Source: Butyrivibrio hungatei DSM 14810
GTDB taxonomy: Bacteria; Bacillota; Clostridia; Lachnospirales; Lachnospiraceae
Reading direction: 5' to 3'
Assembly: GCF_900143205.1 (NCBI RefSeq)
Contig: NZ_FRDH01000003.1
Location: 744,001 to 808,000, forward strand
DNA: 64,000 nt
Shown here: in pieces, positions 7,948 through 16,202 of the stretch
Layout: each line of letters begins with the position of its first letter
Numbering within the stretch: position 1 is the stretch's first letter
Notes under the pieces: generated by a model
The model's database searches: none
What the model was told of the DNA's origin: nothing
The model's input: only the letters and a program-made list of their open reading frames with translations
Position numbers and translations under genes: made by a program

Positions 7948-8582
7948 TCGAAAATATCCTCGCCAAATCTTACTTTGAGCTGCGCCTTGATAGCTTCAAC
8001 GCACTTATCAAAACCAAGTTTACTGCTATCGATGCACAGGTCATAGTTCATGGCATCAGTCCAGAGATTTCCTGTGTGATGCATATAGTATTCAGCGCGG
8101 TATTTATCCTCTCTTGCGCAGAACTTCTCAAGTTCTTTTCCCCTAAGAGGCTGCACCTTGGCAGCTTCCTGCATAAGGAAGTCATGAGGTGCGTGAACAA
8201 ATACACTAAGAACGTTGTCATAATCCTTAAGAACAAAATTTGCAGCACGACCTATGATAACGCAGCTTGTGGTGTCAGCAAGCTTTTTGATGACCTTTGC
8301 CTGATAGTTAAAAAGATTATCAGTAGAAGTAAAGTCCTTGCTGTCAGGTCCAATAAGCTCTCCGTTATAGATATTTACAGGTGCCTTGAAAAAGCCATTA
8401 TTTCTAAGCTTCTCATCAGCCTCCAAGAATAAAGACTCATTTATTCCGCTTTCTTCGGAAGCGAGCTTAATGAGTTCCTTGTTGTAATAGTGAATCCCAA
8501 GCTCATTTGCAAGCTTTTCGCCTACAGTTCTGCCGCCACTTCCATACTGTCTTGCGATTGTAATGACAATGTTTCTTTTCAT
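7944..8582 (-). CDS. Cytidylate-kinase-like family protein
   Basis: The product has 212 residues. It begins MKRNIVITIARQYGSGGRTVG, a P-loop of the GSGG type seen in the cytidylate kinase-like family (Cmk-like AAA, PF13189). A LID-like region with HAPHDFLM and CAREDKYRAEYY follows. Members are predicted nucleotide kinases; their substrate is mostly unknown, and they differ from the housekeeping Cmk. The ATG at 8582 has GGGGGA upstream at normal distance and lies within the end of livF. A longer frame to 8609 would lack a site. It is the sixth gene of the liv operon and overlaps the next gene by 4 bp. Confidence 0.7.
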   Translation of the reverse strand: MKRNIVITIARQYGSGGRTVGEKLANELGIHYYNKELIKLASEESGINESLFLEADEKLRNNGFFKAPVNIYNGELIGPDSKDFTSTDNLFNYQAKVIKKLADTTSCVIIGRAANFVLKDYDNVLSVFVHAPHDFLMQEAAKVQPLRGKELEKFCAREDKYRAEYYMHHTGNLWTDAMNYDLCIDSSKLGFDKCVEAIKAQLKVRFGEDIFE

Positions 8583-8598
8583 ACCATTTCCCCCGCTA

Positions 8599-9312
8599 TT
8601 ATTCGCCAAGATATGCTTTCTTTATTGTTTCATCATCCAAAAGCTCGCTGGCAATACCCTCTTTTACGATCTTGCCTGTCTCAAGAACATAAGCCCTGTT
8701 AGCTATTGAGAGCGCCTTCTTGGCATTCTGCTCAACCAAAAGAACTGTAACTCCATCCTTGTTGATCTTCTCGATAATATCAAATATCTCATTTACAAAG
8801 ATTGGTGAAAGACCCATGGATGGCTCATCGAGAAGGATGATCTCAGGATGAGACATAAGGGCTCTACCCATAGCAAGCATCTGCTGCTCACCACCGCTAA
8901 GTGTCCCAGCTAGCTGGCTCTTTCTCTCTTCAAGTCTTGGAAAGCGCTGATAGATAGTCTTAAGTGTCTCGTCCATCTCTGCCTTATCTTTTCTGGTATA
9001 TGCGCCCATCTTGAGGTTCTGTAAAACGGTCATTTCAGCAAATACACGCCTTCCCTCTGGAACCTGCGCCATTCCAAGATTTACGATCTTGTGACCTGGA
9101 ACTGTTGTGATATTCTGATCTTTGTAGATGATCTCTCCTTTATCAGCCTGAATGAGGCCTGATAAAGTATGAAGTGTTGTTGTCTTACCTGCTCCGTTAG
9201 CACCTATGAGGGCTACGATCTCTCCTTTGTCCACATGAAAAGAGACACCTTTAAGAGCCTGGATAACACCATAATATACGCTTAAATCTTTTACACTTAA
9301 AAATTCGCTCAT
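8599..9312 (-). CDS. livF: Branched-chain amino-acid ABC transporter ATPase LivF
   Basis: The product has 237 residues, the LivF size. The Walker A motif GANGAGKT lies at 37-44, the signature LSGGEQQ at 138-144 and Walker B LLDEP at 160-164. It hydrolyses ATP at the inner membrane face to drive import with LivG, LivH and LivM. The VPEGRRVF motif near residue 93 is characteristic of LivF. It follows livG by 28 bp and its end overlaps the start region of the kinase-like gene. Confidence 0.93.
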   Translation of the reverse strand: MSEFLSVKDLSVYYGVIQALKGVSFHVDKGEIVALIGANGAGKTTTLHTLSGLIQADKGEIIYKDQNITTVPGHKIVNLGMAQVPEGRRVFAEMTVLQNLKMGAYTRKDKAEMDETLKTIYQRFPRLEERKSQLAGTLSGGEQQMLAMGRALMSHPEIILLDEPSMGLSPIFVNEIFDIIEKINKDGVTVLLVEQNAKKALSIANRAYVLETGKIVKEGIASELLDDETIKKAYLGE

Positions 9313-9340
9313 AATATATTCTCCAAGTAATTTAGTCCTC

Positions 9341-10096
9341 TCAGCCCAAGTATGCTTTGATTACCTCAGGATTAGCAAGTACCTCTTTAGTCTCGCCCTG
9401 GCAGAGAACTCTTCCAAAGTTAAGTACTGTAAGCTTCTCACAGATTCCGGATACAAGCTTCATATCATGCTCGATTAAAAGAATCGTCATTCCAAACTCT
9501 TTACGAACTAATGAAATGGTATCCATCAGCTCTTTTGTCTCATTTGGATTCATGCCTGCTGCCGGCTCATCTAGTAAAAGAAGCTTAGGATCTGTAGCCA
9601 TAGCTCTAGCTATCTCAAGTTTTCTCTGTTTACCATAAGGAAGATTAGAAGCCAGTGTGTCTTTTTCACCATCAAGGTCAAAGACCTTAAGAAGCTTCAT
9701 AGCCTCTTCGTTCATTTCCTTCTCAACTTTTCTATATTTACCAACATGAAGGATTCCCTCAATAGCACTGTATTTAAAGCGCTCAGAAAGTCCAACCTTA
9801 ACATTATCAATAACAGACATCTGCTTGAACAATCTGATATTCTGGAAAGTTCTTGCGATACCTGCCTGATTGATCTGAACAGTATTCTTTCTGGTGATAT
9901 CCTCGCCATCAAGTTTGATGATACCTTCGTTTGGCTTGTATACACCTGTAAGAAGGTTAAATACAGTTGTTTTACCAGCTCCATTTGGTCCGATGAGTCC
10001 GTAGAGCTCACCTTTTTCGATCTGAAGGTTAAAGTCATCAACAGCTCTAAGACCGCCAAAGGATATACTAAGCTTATTTACATCTAAAAGTGTCAT
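9341..10096 (-). CDS. livG: Branched-chain amino-acid ABC transporter ATPase LivG
   Basis: The product has 251 residues. Walker A GPNGAGKT lies at 36-43 and Walker B LLLLDEP at 172-178. The signature is the variant LPYGKQR at 152-158, as usual in LivG. IARTFQNIRLF near residue 80-90 is another LivG hallmark. It is the second ATPase of the Liv importer and overlaps livM by 4 bp, indicating coupled translation. Confidence 0.93.
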   Translation of the reverse strand: MTLLDVNKLSISFGGLRAVDDFNLQIEKGELYGLIGPNGAGKTTVFNLLTGVYKPNEGIIKLDGEDITRKNTVQINQAGIARTFQNIRLFKQMSVIDNVKVGLSERFKYSAIEGILHVGKYRKVEKEMNEEAMKLLKVFDLDGEKDTLASNLPYGKQRKLEIARAMATDPKLLLLDEPAAGMNPNETKELMDTISLVRKEFGMTILLIEHDMKLVSGICEKLTVLNFGRVLCQGETKEVLANPEVIKAYLG

Positions 10097-11133
10097 GCCT
10101 TTGCCCCCTTTCTAACTGTGAAGTGGCCAAAGGTCTTCTTTCTCCAGTCGATTACCTTAGGTGACCAGTTAACGATCATCATTACTATAAGAATAATTGA
10201 ATAGATCAGCATTCGATATGTGTTGAGTCCTCTAAGAAGCTCAGGTAGTACATACAAAATGCAGGCAGCAATGACGCTTCCTCTGATGTTTCCGATTCCG
10301 CCAAGTACCACATACACAAGTATCATAATGGATGCGTTAAATCCAAAGTACTGAGATGAAGCTGTAAGTGATGTGATATTGTGTGAATAAAGAACTCCTG
10401 CTGCTCCAGCAATGGCTGCAGAAATAACAAATGCAAGCATCTTGTACTTGGTAATATTGATTCCTGTTGCCTCAGCTGCGATTGCATTGTCTCTGATAGC
10501 CATGATTGCACGGCCATCTCTTGAATTAATAAGGTTTTGAACCACGAAAAGAGCTAAGAGAAGCACCACAATACTGATAGTAAAATTAGCATCGTGTGGA
10601 GTTCCTGTAATACCCATAGCTCCGTTAACAATAACTTCTCCATCAGGCTCCATACCAAGCTCCATAGCATTCTTTAATGAGAAATGAAGTCCATGCTTAT
10701 CGATTCCAATATAGAATGCGTTGATTACAGTTTTGATGATCTCTCCAAAGGCCAGTGTGACGATGGCAAGATAATCGCCCTTAAGTCTAAGTACTGGAAT
10801 TCCAATAAGAAATCCGAATAAGGCTGCAAAAGCTATTCCCACAACAAATGCCAGGATAAATCTTGGGGCAGTTGGAAGAACGTTCTGGGTAACCTTTGAA
10901 AAGAATGCGCTGGTAAAAGCTCCTACGCACATAAATCCGCAGTGTCCAATACTAAGCTCTCCTAAAATACCTACACAGAGGTTAAGAGCGACAGCTATTA
11001 CTGCGTAATATGTCATTGGGACCAAAAGCCCTCTCATATGACTTGAAAGATGTCCGGTAGCTGCAAGTACCTGGAAGATTATAAATGCTAAGATCACGAT
11101 TCCATAGGTGATCAAGTTATCTCTTTTTTTCAT
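10093..11133 (-). CDS. livM: Branched-chain amino-acid ABC transporter permease LivM
   Basis: The product has 346 residues with about ten hydrophobic segments. It carries the family motifs GDYLAIVTLAFGEI (about 117-130) and the ATPase-coupling region with AIRDNAIAAEATGI (about 215-228). LivM pairs with LivH to form the membrane channel. It follows livH by 32 bp and overlaps livG by 4 bp. Confidence 0.92.
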   Translation of the reverse strand: MKKRDNLITYGIVILAFIIFQVLAATGHLSSHMRGLLVPMTYYAVIAVALNLCVGILGELSIGHCGFMCVGAFTSAFFSKVTQNVLPTAPRFILAFVVGIAFAALFGFLIGIPVLRLKGDYLAIVTLAFGEIIKTVINAFYIGIDKHGLHFSLKNAMELGMEPDGEVIVNGAMGITGTPHDANFTISIVVLLLALFVVQNLINSRDGRAIMAIRDNAIAAEATGINITKYKMLAFVISAAIAGAAGVLYSHNITSLTASSQYFGFNASIMILVYVVLGGIGNIRGSVIAACILYVLPELLRGLNTYRMLIYSIILIVMMIVNWSPKVIDWRKKTFGHFTVRKGAKA

Positions 11134-11165
11134 TTTTAGCCTCCATTTTCAATGTAGTTCTGCGC

Positions 11166-12050
11166 TCATACCTTTTCCTGAATCTTCTTACCAAGTATTC
11201 CGGTAGGTTTAACTAATAACACGATTACAAGAATACCGAACACAATGGCATCTGAAAGCTGTGATGAAATGTAGGTTTTACTAAGGATCTCTACTATTCC
11301 AAGTACAAGTCCTCCGATCATAGCTCCTGGAATTGATCCGATTCCGCCAAGGACCGCTGCTACGAAAGCCTTGATACCAGGCATTGCTCCTGTATATGGA
11401 GAAAGAGATGGATATGCTGAGCAAAGAAGTGCACCAGCAATAGCTGCAAGAGCTGAACCGATAGCAAATGTCAGCATGATGGTCTTATTAACATCTATAC
11501 CCATAAGAGTTGCTGCTCCCTTATCCTCGGCAACTGCAAGCATTGCCTGACCTTGCTTGGTCTTTTTGATAAAGAGCTGTAAAACAACAAGTACCAATAC
11601 GCTAATGAGGATTGTGACTATTGTTACACCCTGAATTCGAAGCTGACCATCAGCAAAAGACAAGCCTTCCCAGCTGATAACTGATGTAAAAGACTTAATG
11701 TCTGCGCCAAATATAAGAAGGGCCACGTTCTCAAGGAAGTAGCTGACACCTATAGCTGTAATAAGTACAGCCAAAGGAGATGCTGCTCCACGAAGTGGTC
11801 TATAAGCCACAAATTCTGTTGTAATTCCAAGGATTGTACAGAGGACGACTGCCACTAAAATTCCTAAAAGTGGATTACCTCCGAGAGATGCTGTCACTGA
11901 AAAGATTATATAACAGCCTACCATGATAAAATCACCGTGGGCGAAATTGAGCATCTTAGCTATACCGTAAACCATCGTATAGCCTAAAGCGATGATGGCA
12001 TATATGCTTCCTAAGCTAAGCCCACTAATAAGATATGTTAAAAAACTCAT
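11166..12050 (-). CDS. livH: Branched-chain amino-acid ABC transporter permease LivH
   Basis: The product has 294 residues and is strongly hydrophobic. It has the LivH pattern GYTMVYGIAKMLNFAHGD early and AAVLGGIGSIPGAMIGG late. The ATG at 12050 was chosen because GGAGG lies 5 nt before it; an upstream ATG at 12062 lies before that site. A hairpin separates this gene from livK, giving less of the membrane parts than of the binding protein. Confidence 0.92.
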   Translation of the reverse strand: MSFLTYLISGLSLGSIYAIIALGYTMVYGIAKMLNFAHGDFIMVGCYIIFSVTASLGGNPLLGILVAVVLCTILGITTEFVAYRPLRGAASPLAVLITAIGVSYFLENVALLIFGADIKSFTSVISWEGLSFADGQLRIQGVTIVTILISVLVLVVLQLFIKKTKQGQAMLAVAEDKGAATLMGIDVNKTIMLTFAIGSALAAIAGALLCSAYPSLSPYTGAMPGIKAFVAAVLGGIGSIPGAMIGGLVLGIVEILSKTYISSQLSDAIVFGILVIVLLVKPTGILGKKIQEKV

Positions 12051-12141
12051 ATCTACCTCCAACTCTTGATACTTTTTATCCTTTTTTCACATAAATATAT
12101 GATAGCACAACAACTAGAAAATTAATTACAAATATAACAAA

Positions 12142-12169
12142 CGAGGGCACTAATTTTTCAGCGCCCTCG
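12142..12169 (-). terminator. Intercistronic hairpin between livK and livH
   Basis: CGAGGGC and GCCCTCG form a 7-bp GC-rich stem around a 14-nt loop. On the minus strand only a weak T-run (TTTGTTAT) follows. It probably causes partial termination or protects livK mRNA, a common arrangement after binding-protein genes. Confidence 0.6.
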
Positions 12170-12209
12170 CTAAAGAATAGTCGATTAAATTATTTTTTTA
12201 AAGAGACGA

Positions 12210-13397
12210 TCACTGAGCTGATACGTAAGCTCCGTCTTTGATAACTACAGCCTTAGGTTCCTTATTTGGCTCACCACTTGCATCCCAAGTCATCTTGGCA
12301 GATGTAAGACCAGAAGCCTCGATCTCAACCATAGCAGCCTTAAGCTTGTCACCGATCTCAGAAACGCTCATATCAGGAGTTACGCCTGCCTTTTCGATAG
12401 CTTCCTTGATGATGTAAACAGCATCATAAGCATCTGCTGCAAACTGATTAGGAACTTCACCGTATTTTTCCTTGTACTTAGTTACAAAATTAACTGTAAG
12501 ATCATCTGTGCCATCAGCTGCAAAAGGTGTAAGAAGCATTACGCCCTCAGCAAGTGATGTATCAAAGTTATCAACTGTAAGAAGTCCATCAAGACCATCT
12601 ACGCCAAAGAAGATTGGTGAATATCCCATTGTGTTAGCCTGTGTAAGGATAAGTGATGCATCCTTGTAGTAGATAGGAAGGAATACAAGATCTGCTCCTG
12701 CGTCCTTAGCCTTCTGAAGCTGAACTGAGAAATCAGTGTTGTTATCCTGAGTAAATGCCTCAGCTGAAACAATCTCAAAGTTCTTGCCATCAGCCTCTTC
12801 TACAAACTTCTGATAGATTCCGTTTGAATAAACGTCTGAGCTGTCATAGATGATGCCGACCTTTTTAGCAAGGTTATTGTCAGAAATGTACTGGGCAGAA
12901 GCAATACCCTGGTTAGGATCTGAGAAGCATACACGGAAAGCATTGTCATACTTTACGCAATCAACTGCTGATCCTGATGGTGTAAGCTGGAACATATTGT
13001 CAGCCTTTGTATACTCTGAAACTGCGATTGAGCATGCACTTGTAGTGGATCCAACAAGAACCTGCATTCCCCAATCCTTAAGTGTATTATATGCATTTAC
13101 AGATTTCTCAGCGTTGAGCTCATCATCTTCTTTGCTGTACTCAACCATATATCCGTTGATTCCACCTGCTGCATTGATCTCCTCAACTGCAAGCTCTGCT
13201 GCGTTACAAACTGCATTACCATATGCTGCAGCTCCACCTGTAAGTGGTCCAATAGCACCAATCTTGAATGTGGCCTCTCCACTAGCTGAACCTTCTGCTG
13301 GAGCAGAACCTTCAGTAGCATCAGCACAACCAACGATCATAGATGCAGCCATTGCTGTAGCCACCATGGCGCTCAATACCTTTTTAAATCTCTTCAT
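12210..13397 (-). CDS. livK: Branched-chain amino-acid binding lipoprotein LivK
   Basis: The product has 395 residues. A signal peptide with a lipobox ending MIVGC places the lipidated cysteine at about 24, so the protein is anchored outside the membrane. A linker rich in Ala, Ser, Gly and Glu follows. The mature part opens with FKIGAIGPLTGGAAAYG, the periplasmic-binding type I start of the Leu/Ile/Val-binding family. It has typical internal pieces such as VGIIYDSSDVYSNG. Ligand preference cannot be read from sequence; urea or amide binders of this family are alternatives. It is first in the liv operon, with AGGAGG before the start. Confidence 0.9.
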   Translation of the reverse strand: MKRFKKVLSAMVATAMAASMIVGCADATEGSAPAEGSASGEATFKIGAIGPLTGGAAAYGNAVCNAAELAVEEINAAGGINGYMVEYSKEDDELNAEKSVNAYNTLKDWGMQVLVGSTTSACSIAVSEYTKADNMFQLTPSGSAVDCVKYDNAFRVCFSDPNQGIASAQYISDNNLAKKVGIIYDSSDVYSNGIYQKFVEEADGKNFEIVSAEAFTQDNNTDFSVQLQKAKDAGADLVFLPIYYKDASLILTQANTMGYSPIFFGVDGLDGLLTVDNFDTSLAEGVMLLTPFAADGTDDLTVNFVTKYKEKYGEVPNQFAADAYDAVYIIKEAIEKAGVTPDMSVSEIGDKLKAAMVEIEASGLTSAKMTWDASGEPNKEPKAVVIKDGAYVSAQ

Positions 13398-13462
13398 AAT
13401 GATATCCTCCTAATCAAGTGCTCCAAGTTGTATATTTGTATACAATTTCTTGTTACTTTTAA

Positions 13463-13491
13463 AGATTAAAGCATTGTAGTGTAAAAGTCAA
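13463..13491 (-). promoter_or_regulatory. Predicted sigma-A promoter of the liv operon
   Basis: On the minus strand TTGACT (13491-13486) and TAATCT (13468-13463) are 17 bp apart, about 66 bp before livK. The -35 box is good and the -10 box is moderate. No riboswitch or T-box is visible in the short leader. Confidence 0.45.
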
Positions 13492-13550
13492 TTGCAAAAT
13501 TGCTTTTTTCTTTTATGATTGTTACAATTAAAAAAAGGGGGATGAATCCT

Positions 13551-14069
13551 ATGCTTCAATTATGTAATTTGGGGATAGCTTTCGCTTTCGTCTTCTATTT
13601 CGTTTTTGGAATAGCGGTCCGGCTTATGGCACTTACCGAAGCCAAGCGAAACTCTGCTCGACTGGCAATAGTAATTTCTTCCGTTTCAATCGTAATGATC
13701 TCCAGTTTTTTGGCTGGAATCCTTAATCTCAGGGTTGGTATCTATCTTACTGGTATACTAAGTCTTATCCTTTCTGCGGTCGCTTTTTTCGTACTGACAT
13801 CCATTGTTATTGAACTTTACAATATACATATCCGCATCAAAATGAGAAGATTCATGGTTCTTTTCGATATTGTGGACAAGCTCATAAATGAAGGTAAGAC
13901 TAATGAAGAGATCTTGAATTATCTGACAGAGATTCAAAAGCTTACCAAAAAAGAAGCTTCCGATTTTCTTGATTTTATAACTGATCCGGATAATCATCAG
14001 TTCCTGGCAGAAGTAAATGAAAAGATACAGGAAGCCAAATTACTTGGTCATCTTCCTAATAATATTTGA
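13551..14069 (+). CDS. Small membrane protein of unknown function
   Basis: The product has 172 residues. Three hydrophobic segments (about 6-27, 37-60 and 66-90) are followed by a charged cytoplasmic region with short helices (LVDKLINEGKTNEEILNYL). I do not recognise the family. The ATG at 13551 is preferred because GGGGG lies 9 nt upstream, whereas the ATG at 13542 directly abuts those Gs. It is monocistronic, divergent from livK and closed by a terminator. Confidence 0.6.
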   Translation: MLQLCNLGIAFAFVFYFVFGIAVRLMALTEAKRNSARLAIVISSVSIVMISSFLAGILNLRVGIYLTGILSLILSAVAFFVLTSIVIELYNIHIRIKMRRFMVLFDIVDKLINEGKTNEEILNYLTEIQKLTKKEASDFLDFITDPDNHQFLAEVNEKIQEAKLLGHLPNNI

Positions 14070-14082
14070 TAAAAGCCCAAAC

Positions 14083-14125
14083 AAAGACGGCGCCTACATT
14101 AAATGTAGACACCGTCTTTTTATAT
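14083..14125 (+). terminator. Intrinsic terminator, probably bidirectional
   Basis: AAAGACGG (14083-14090) pairs with CCGTCTTT (14112-14119), with an inner CTACAT/ATGTAG stem, and TTTTTAT follows. Read from the other side the stem is followed by TTTGTTTGGG, so it may also end the convergent gene at 14148. Confidence 0.8.
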
Positions 14126-14147
14126 TTCCATCCTACCTGAAATATCA

Positions 14148-14435
14148 TCATGCAAAAAGATCTACTGAATTACCTTCCATTCCGTATGATAATCCAACGG
14201 AATCACTTCCATATCCTACTGTCATGCCCTGAAACTTCTCTGCCACCTCGTTGTACATCTTGTTTACCTTCTGAGCATTTGGATAAATTACTGGAGGAAC
14301 ATTCTCAATTTCTCCCTTTAATCCTGTCTCCTTAAAGGCATCTGAAACATCCGAGTTATTCTTTATAGAATAATTAAGAGGCTGAACGAAGCTCATTCCA
14401 TATGTAGTTCCAATTCCACCTACAGACAATCCCAT
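14148..14435 (-). CDS. Small protein of unknown function
   Basis: The product has 95 residues starting MGLSVGGIGTTYGMSF and is rich in Gly, Tyr, Asn and Val. There is no signal peptide, membrane segment or known motif. The ATG at 14435 has AGAGGA 7 nt upstream; an in-frame ATG at 14453 precedes that site. A promoter is predicted 40 bp upstream. The short glycine-led N-terminus resembles small unassigned proteins of motile Lachnospiraceae, but no role can be given. Confidence 0.55.
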   Translation of the reverse strand: MGLSVGGIGTTYGMSFVQPLNYSIKNNSDVSDAFKETGLKGEIENVPPVIYPNAQKVNKMYNEVAEKFQGMTVGYGSDSVGLSYGMEGNSVDLFA

Positions 14436-14477
14436 ATACACATATCCTCTCATAAATGCACACTACTCATCATGGAT

Positions 14478-14506
14478 ATATTATTCTTTTTGGTCCAAAT
14501 ATGCAA
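14478..14506 (-). promoter_or_regulatory. Predicted promoter TTGCAT-17-TAATAT
   Basis: On the minus strand TTGCAT (14506-14501) and TAATAT (14483-14478) are 17 bp apart, about 36 nt from the start point to the 14435 ATG. Both boxes are identical to those of the candidate small RNA promoter at 5291-5319. Confidence 0.5.
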
Positions 14507-14617
14507 TTACACCCTTTGAAATTTTATGTAAATAAAAAGTAGTAATTTATGAAATTTTATTAAAAACTATGTTATTATTATGAAGTAGGGTAAAACAGAA
14601 GAGAAAGGAGCACTGTT

Positions 14618-14884
14618 ATGAGTAACAACCAGCTGCGATATTCTCCGTTCAAACCTAATCTGAAGACAGCCGAAGTATTTGCTTGGGGCGATCCGGAGTA
14701 TAATCTATTTGATCAGCTAAACGACAAGTACGCGCAAAGTCATCCAGAGTATTCTGCATTATCATCTTATGAAAAAATGGTCATCCGTGAGCAGATTCAT
14801 CATGAAGCCATTGGCCTGACTCCATTAAATCTTATTTCTGACTTCATAGAAGATCCACAGTTCGATGAATTCCGTTTCCTTTAA
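14618..14884 (+). CDS. Small protein of unknown function
   Basis: The product has 88 residues, is acidic and appears soluble. It carries YSPFKPNLKTAEVFAWGDPEYN near the start and SYEKMVIREQIHHEA in the middle. A strong AAAGGAG site precedes the ATG, which supports real translation. The family is not recognised. It lies alone on the plus strand and its stop is 10 bp from the convergent CLC gene. Confidence 0.6.
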   Translation: MSNNQLRYSPFKPNLKTAEVFAWGDPEYNLFDQLNDKYAQSHPEYSALSSYEKMVIREQIHHEAIGLTPLNLISDFIEDPQFDEFRFL

Positions 14885-14894
14885 CTTGCTATGG

Positions 14895-16187
14895 TTATTT
14901 TGTATCCCTATTCACATATTTGTTGTGGAACTTGGAATATACGATCTTTTGACTGCTATACAAACTTGAATAGCCTGAGAAAGTGTAGCTTAGAGCTACT
15001 GCCAAAAGATAATAGGGCATTCCTTTAAAGCCAAATAGCTCAAAGCATATGAAAAGAGATGAGATAGGGCAATTGGTGACGCCGCAGAACAAGGCACCCA
15101 TGCCTATTGCCGCACAAAGAGCTGGATCAAATCCCAATAGCTGTGAATACAAACAGCCAAAGGTAGCACCGATATAAAGGGCCGGTACGATCTCACCGCC
15201 CTTATATCCTGCACCTAACGTAAGGGCTGTAAATATTATCTTTAAAAGGAACGCTATATAAGGCGCCTCTCCTTTAACAGCCATTTCTATCACATTTATT
15301 CCCGCACCATTATAAAGTCTTGTTCCAGAAGCAAATGTCAGGGCTGAAACTATGCATCCACCTACAAATATCCTAAGATATGGATTTGAGAAAAGCTTTT
15401 TGTAGGTTCGACCTGATAATTTCAGTACATTGCAAAAAAGCACGCTCACTACCGCACACAGTATAGCAAGTATACCTGTAAATACCGCATTATATAGAGA
15501 AAACTCAGGTACTACGTTTACAGCAAAAGTCTCTTCCACTAGACCAAGATATTTAGATACACCAGAAGCAATCAGTGCTGATATAACGCAAGGCACCAGA
15601 GCGGAATAGTACATTATTCCGACATTTTCAATTTCCATAGCCATAAAGGCCGCTGTCATAGGGGTTCCAAAAAGAGCTGAGAATGCAGCGCTCATGCCGC
15701 ACATGGTAATGATCTTAACATTGCCTTCCTTGAGTCTGAATAATTTGCCAAGGTTATAGCCAATGCTACCGCCCATCTGAAGAGCAGCGCTTTCTCGACC
15801 GGTAGATCCACCGAAAAGATGCGTAAGTATTGTAGAAATAAAAATCAGGGGAGCCTTGGTGATAGGAAGGTTCTCCCCTGCTTGAATTGATTTGATGACA
15901 AGGTTAGTCCCCTTGTCTTCATAGTCCTTGCATAATCTGTATAAGAAAACAATCAATAGGCCGGCAAATGGCAAGCCTAGTATGATGTAGTCATGCTCTG
16001 TTCTAAAATCTGTAGCCCATATTATCCCGTGATAGAACATTGCGCCTATTACACCAACTACTACGCCGGTAATGGATCCCAAAAGCACCCATCTGAGTAA
16101 TACCCTTAGCTGTCCTAAAAGGTTAGCTTCCTGAATCTGTTCCATAATCTGCTTTACAGTACTCGACTCAGAATTGTTTTCTTTCAT
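14895..16187 (-). CDS. CLC-family anion transporter, CLC-F-like (possible fluoride/proton antiporter)
   Basis: The product has 430 residues with about ten to twelve membrane helices. The second anion motif reads GGSTGRESAALQMGGS (about 125-140) and the third GYKGGEIVPALYIGATFG (about 326-343). The first motif is replaced by KGTNLVIKSIQAG (about 91-103) rather than the chloride-type GSGIP. GTNLV and GGE..P are patterns I associate with the fluoride-exporting CLC-F branch. Chloride transport remains possible. It is the third gene of the chemoreceptor operon, 15 bp after the binding-protein gene, and no fluoride riboswitch is seen. Confidence 0.7.
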   Translation of the reverse strand: MKENNSESSTVKQIMEQIQEANLLGQLRVLLRWVLLGSITGVVVGVIGAMFYHGIIWATDFRTEHDYIILGLPFAGLLIVFLYRLCKDYEDKGTNLVIKSIQAGENLPITKAPLIFISTILTHLFGGSTGRESAALQMGGSIGYNLGKLFRLKEGNVKIITMCGMSAAFSALFGTPMTAAFMAMEIENVGIMYYSALVPCVISALIASGVSKYLGLVEETFAVNVVPEFSLYNAVFTGILAILCAVVSVLFCNVLKLSGRTYKKLFSNPYLRIFVGGCIVSALTFASGTRLYNGAGINVIEMAVKGEAPYIAFLLKIIFTALTLGAGYKGGEIVPALYIGATFGCLYSQLLGFDPALCAAIGMGALFCGVTNCPISSLFICFELFGFKGMPYYLLAVALSYTFSGYSSLYSSQKIVYSKFHNKYVNRDTK

Positions 16188-16202
16188 TTTTCTTTTTATT
16201 GA

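Noticed and set aside
11127-11133. Single TTAGCC near the livM start
   Set aside because: No partner GGCTAA at 36-37 bp and no periodic neighbours; expected by chance.
16188-16202. Fluoride riboswitch before the CLC gene
   Set aside because: Only 15 bp separate the genes; no room for the element.
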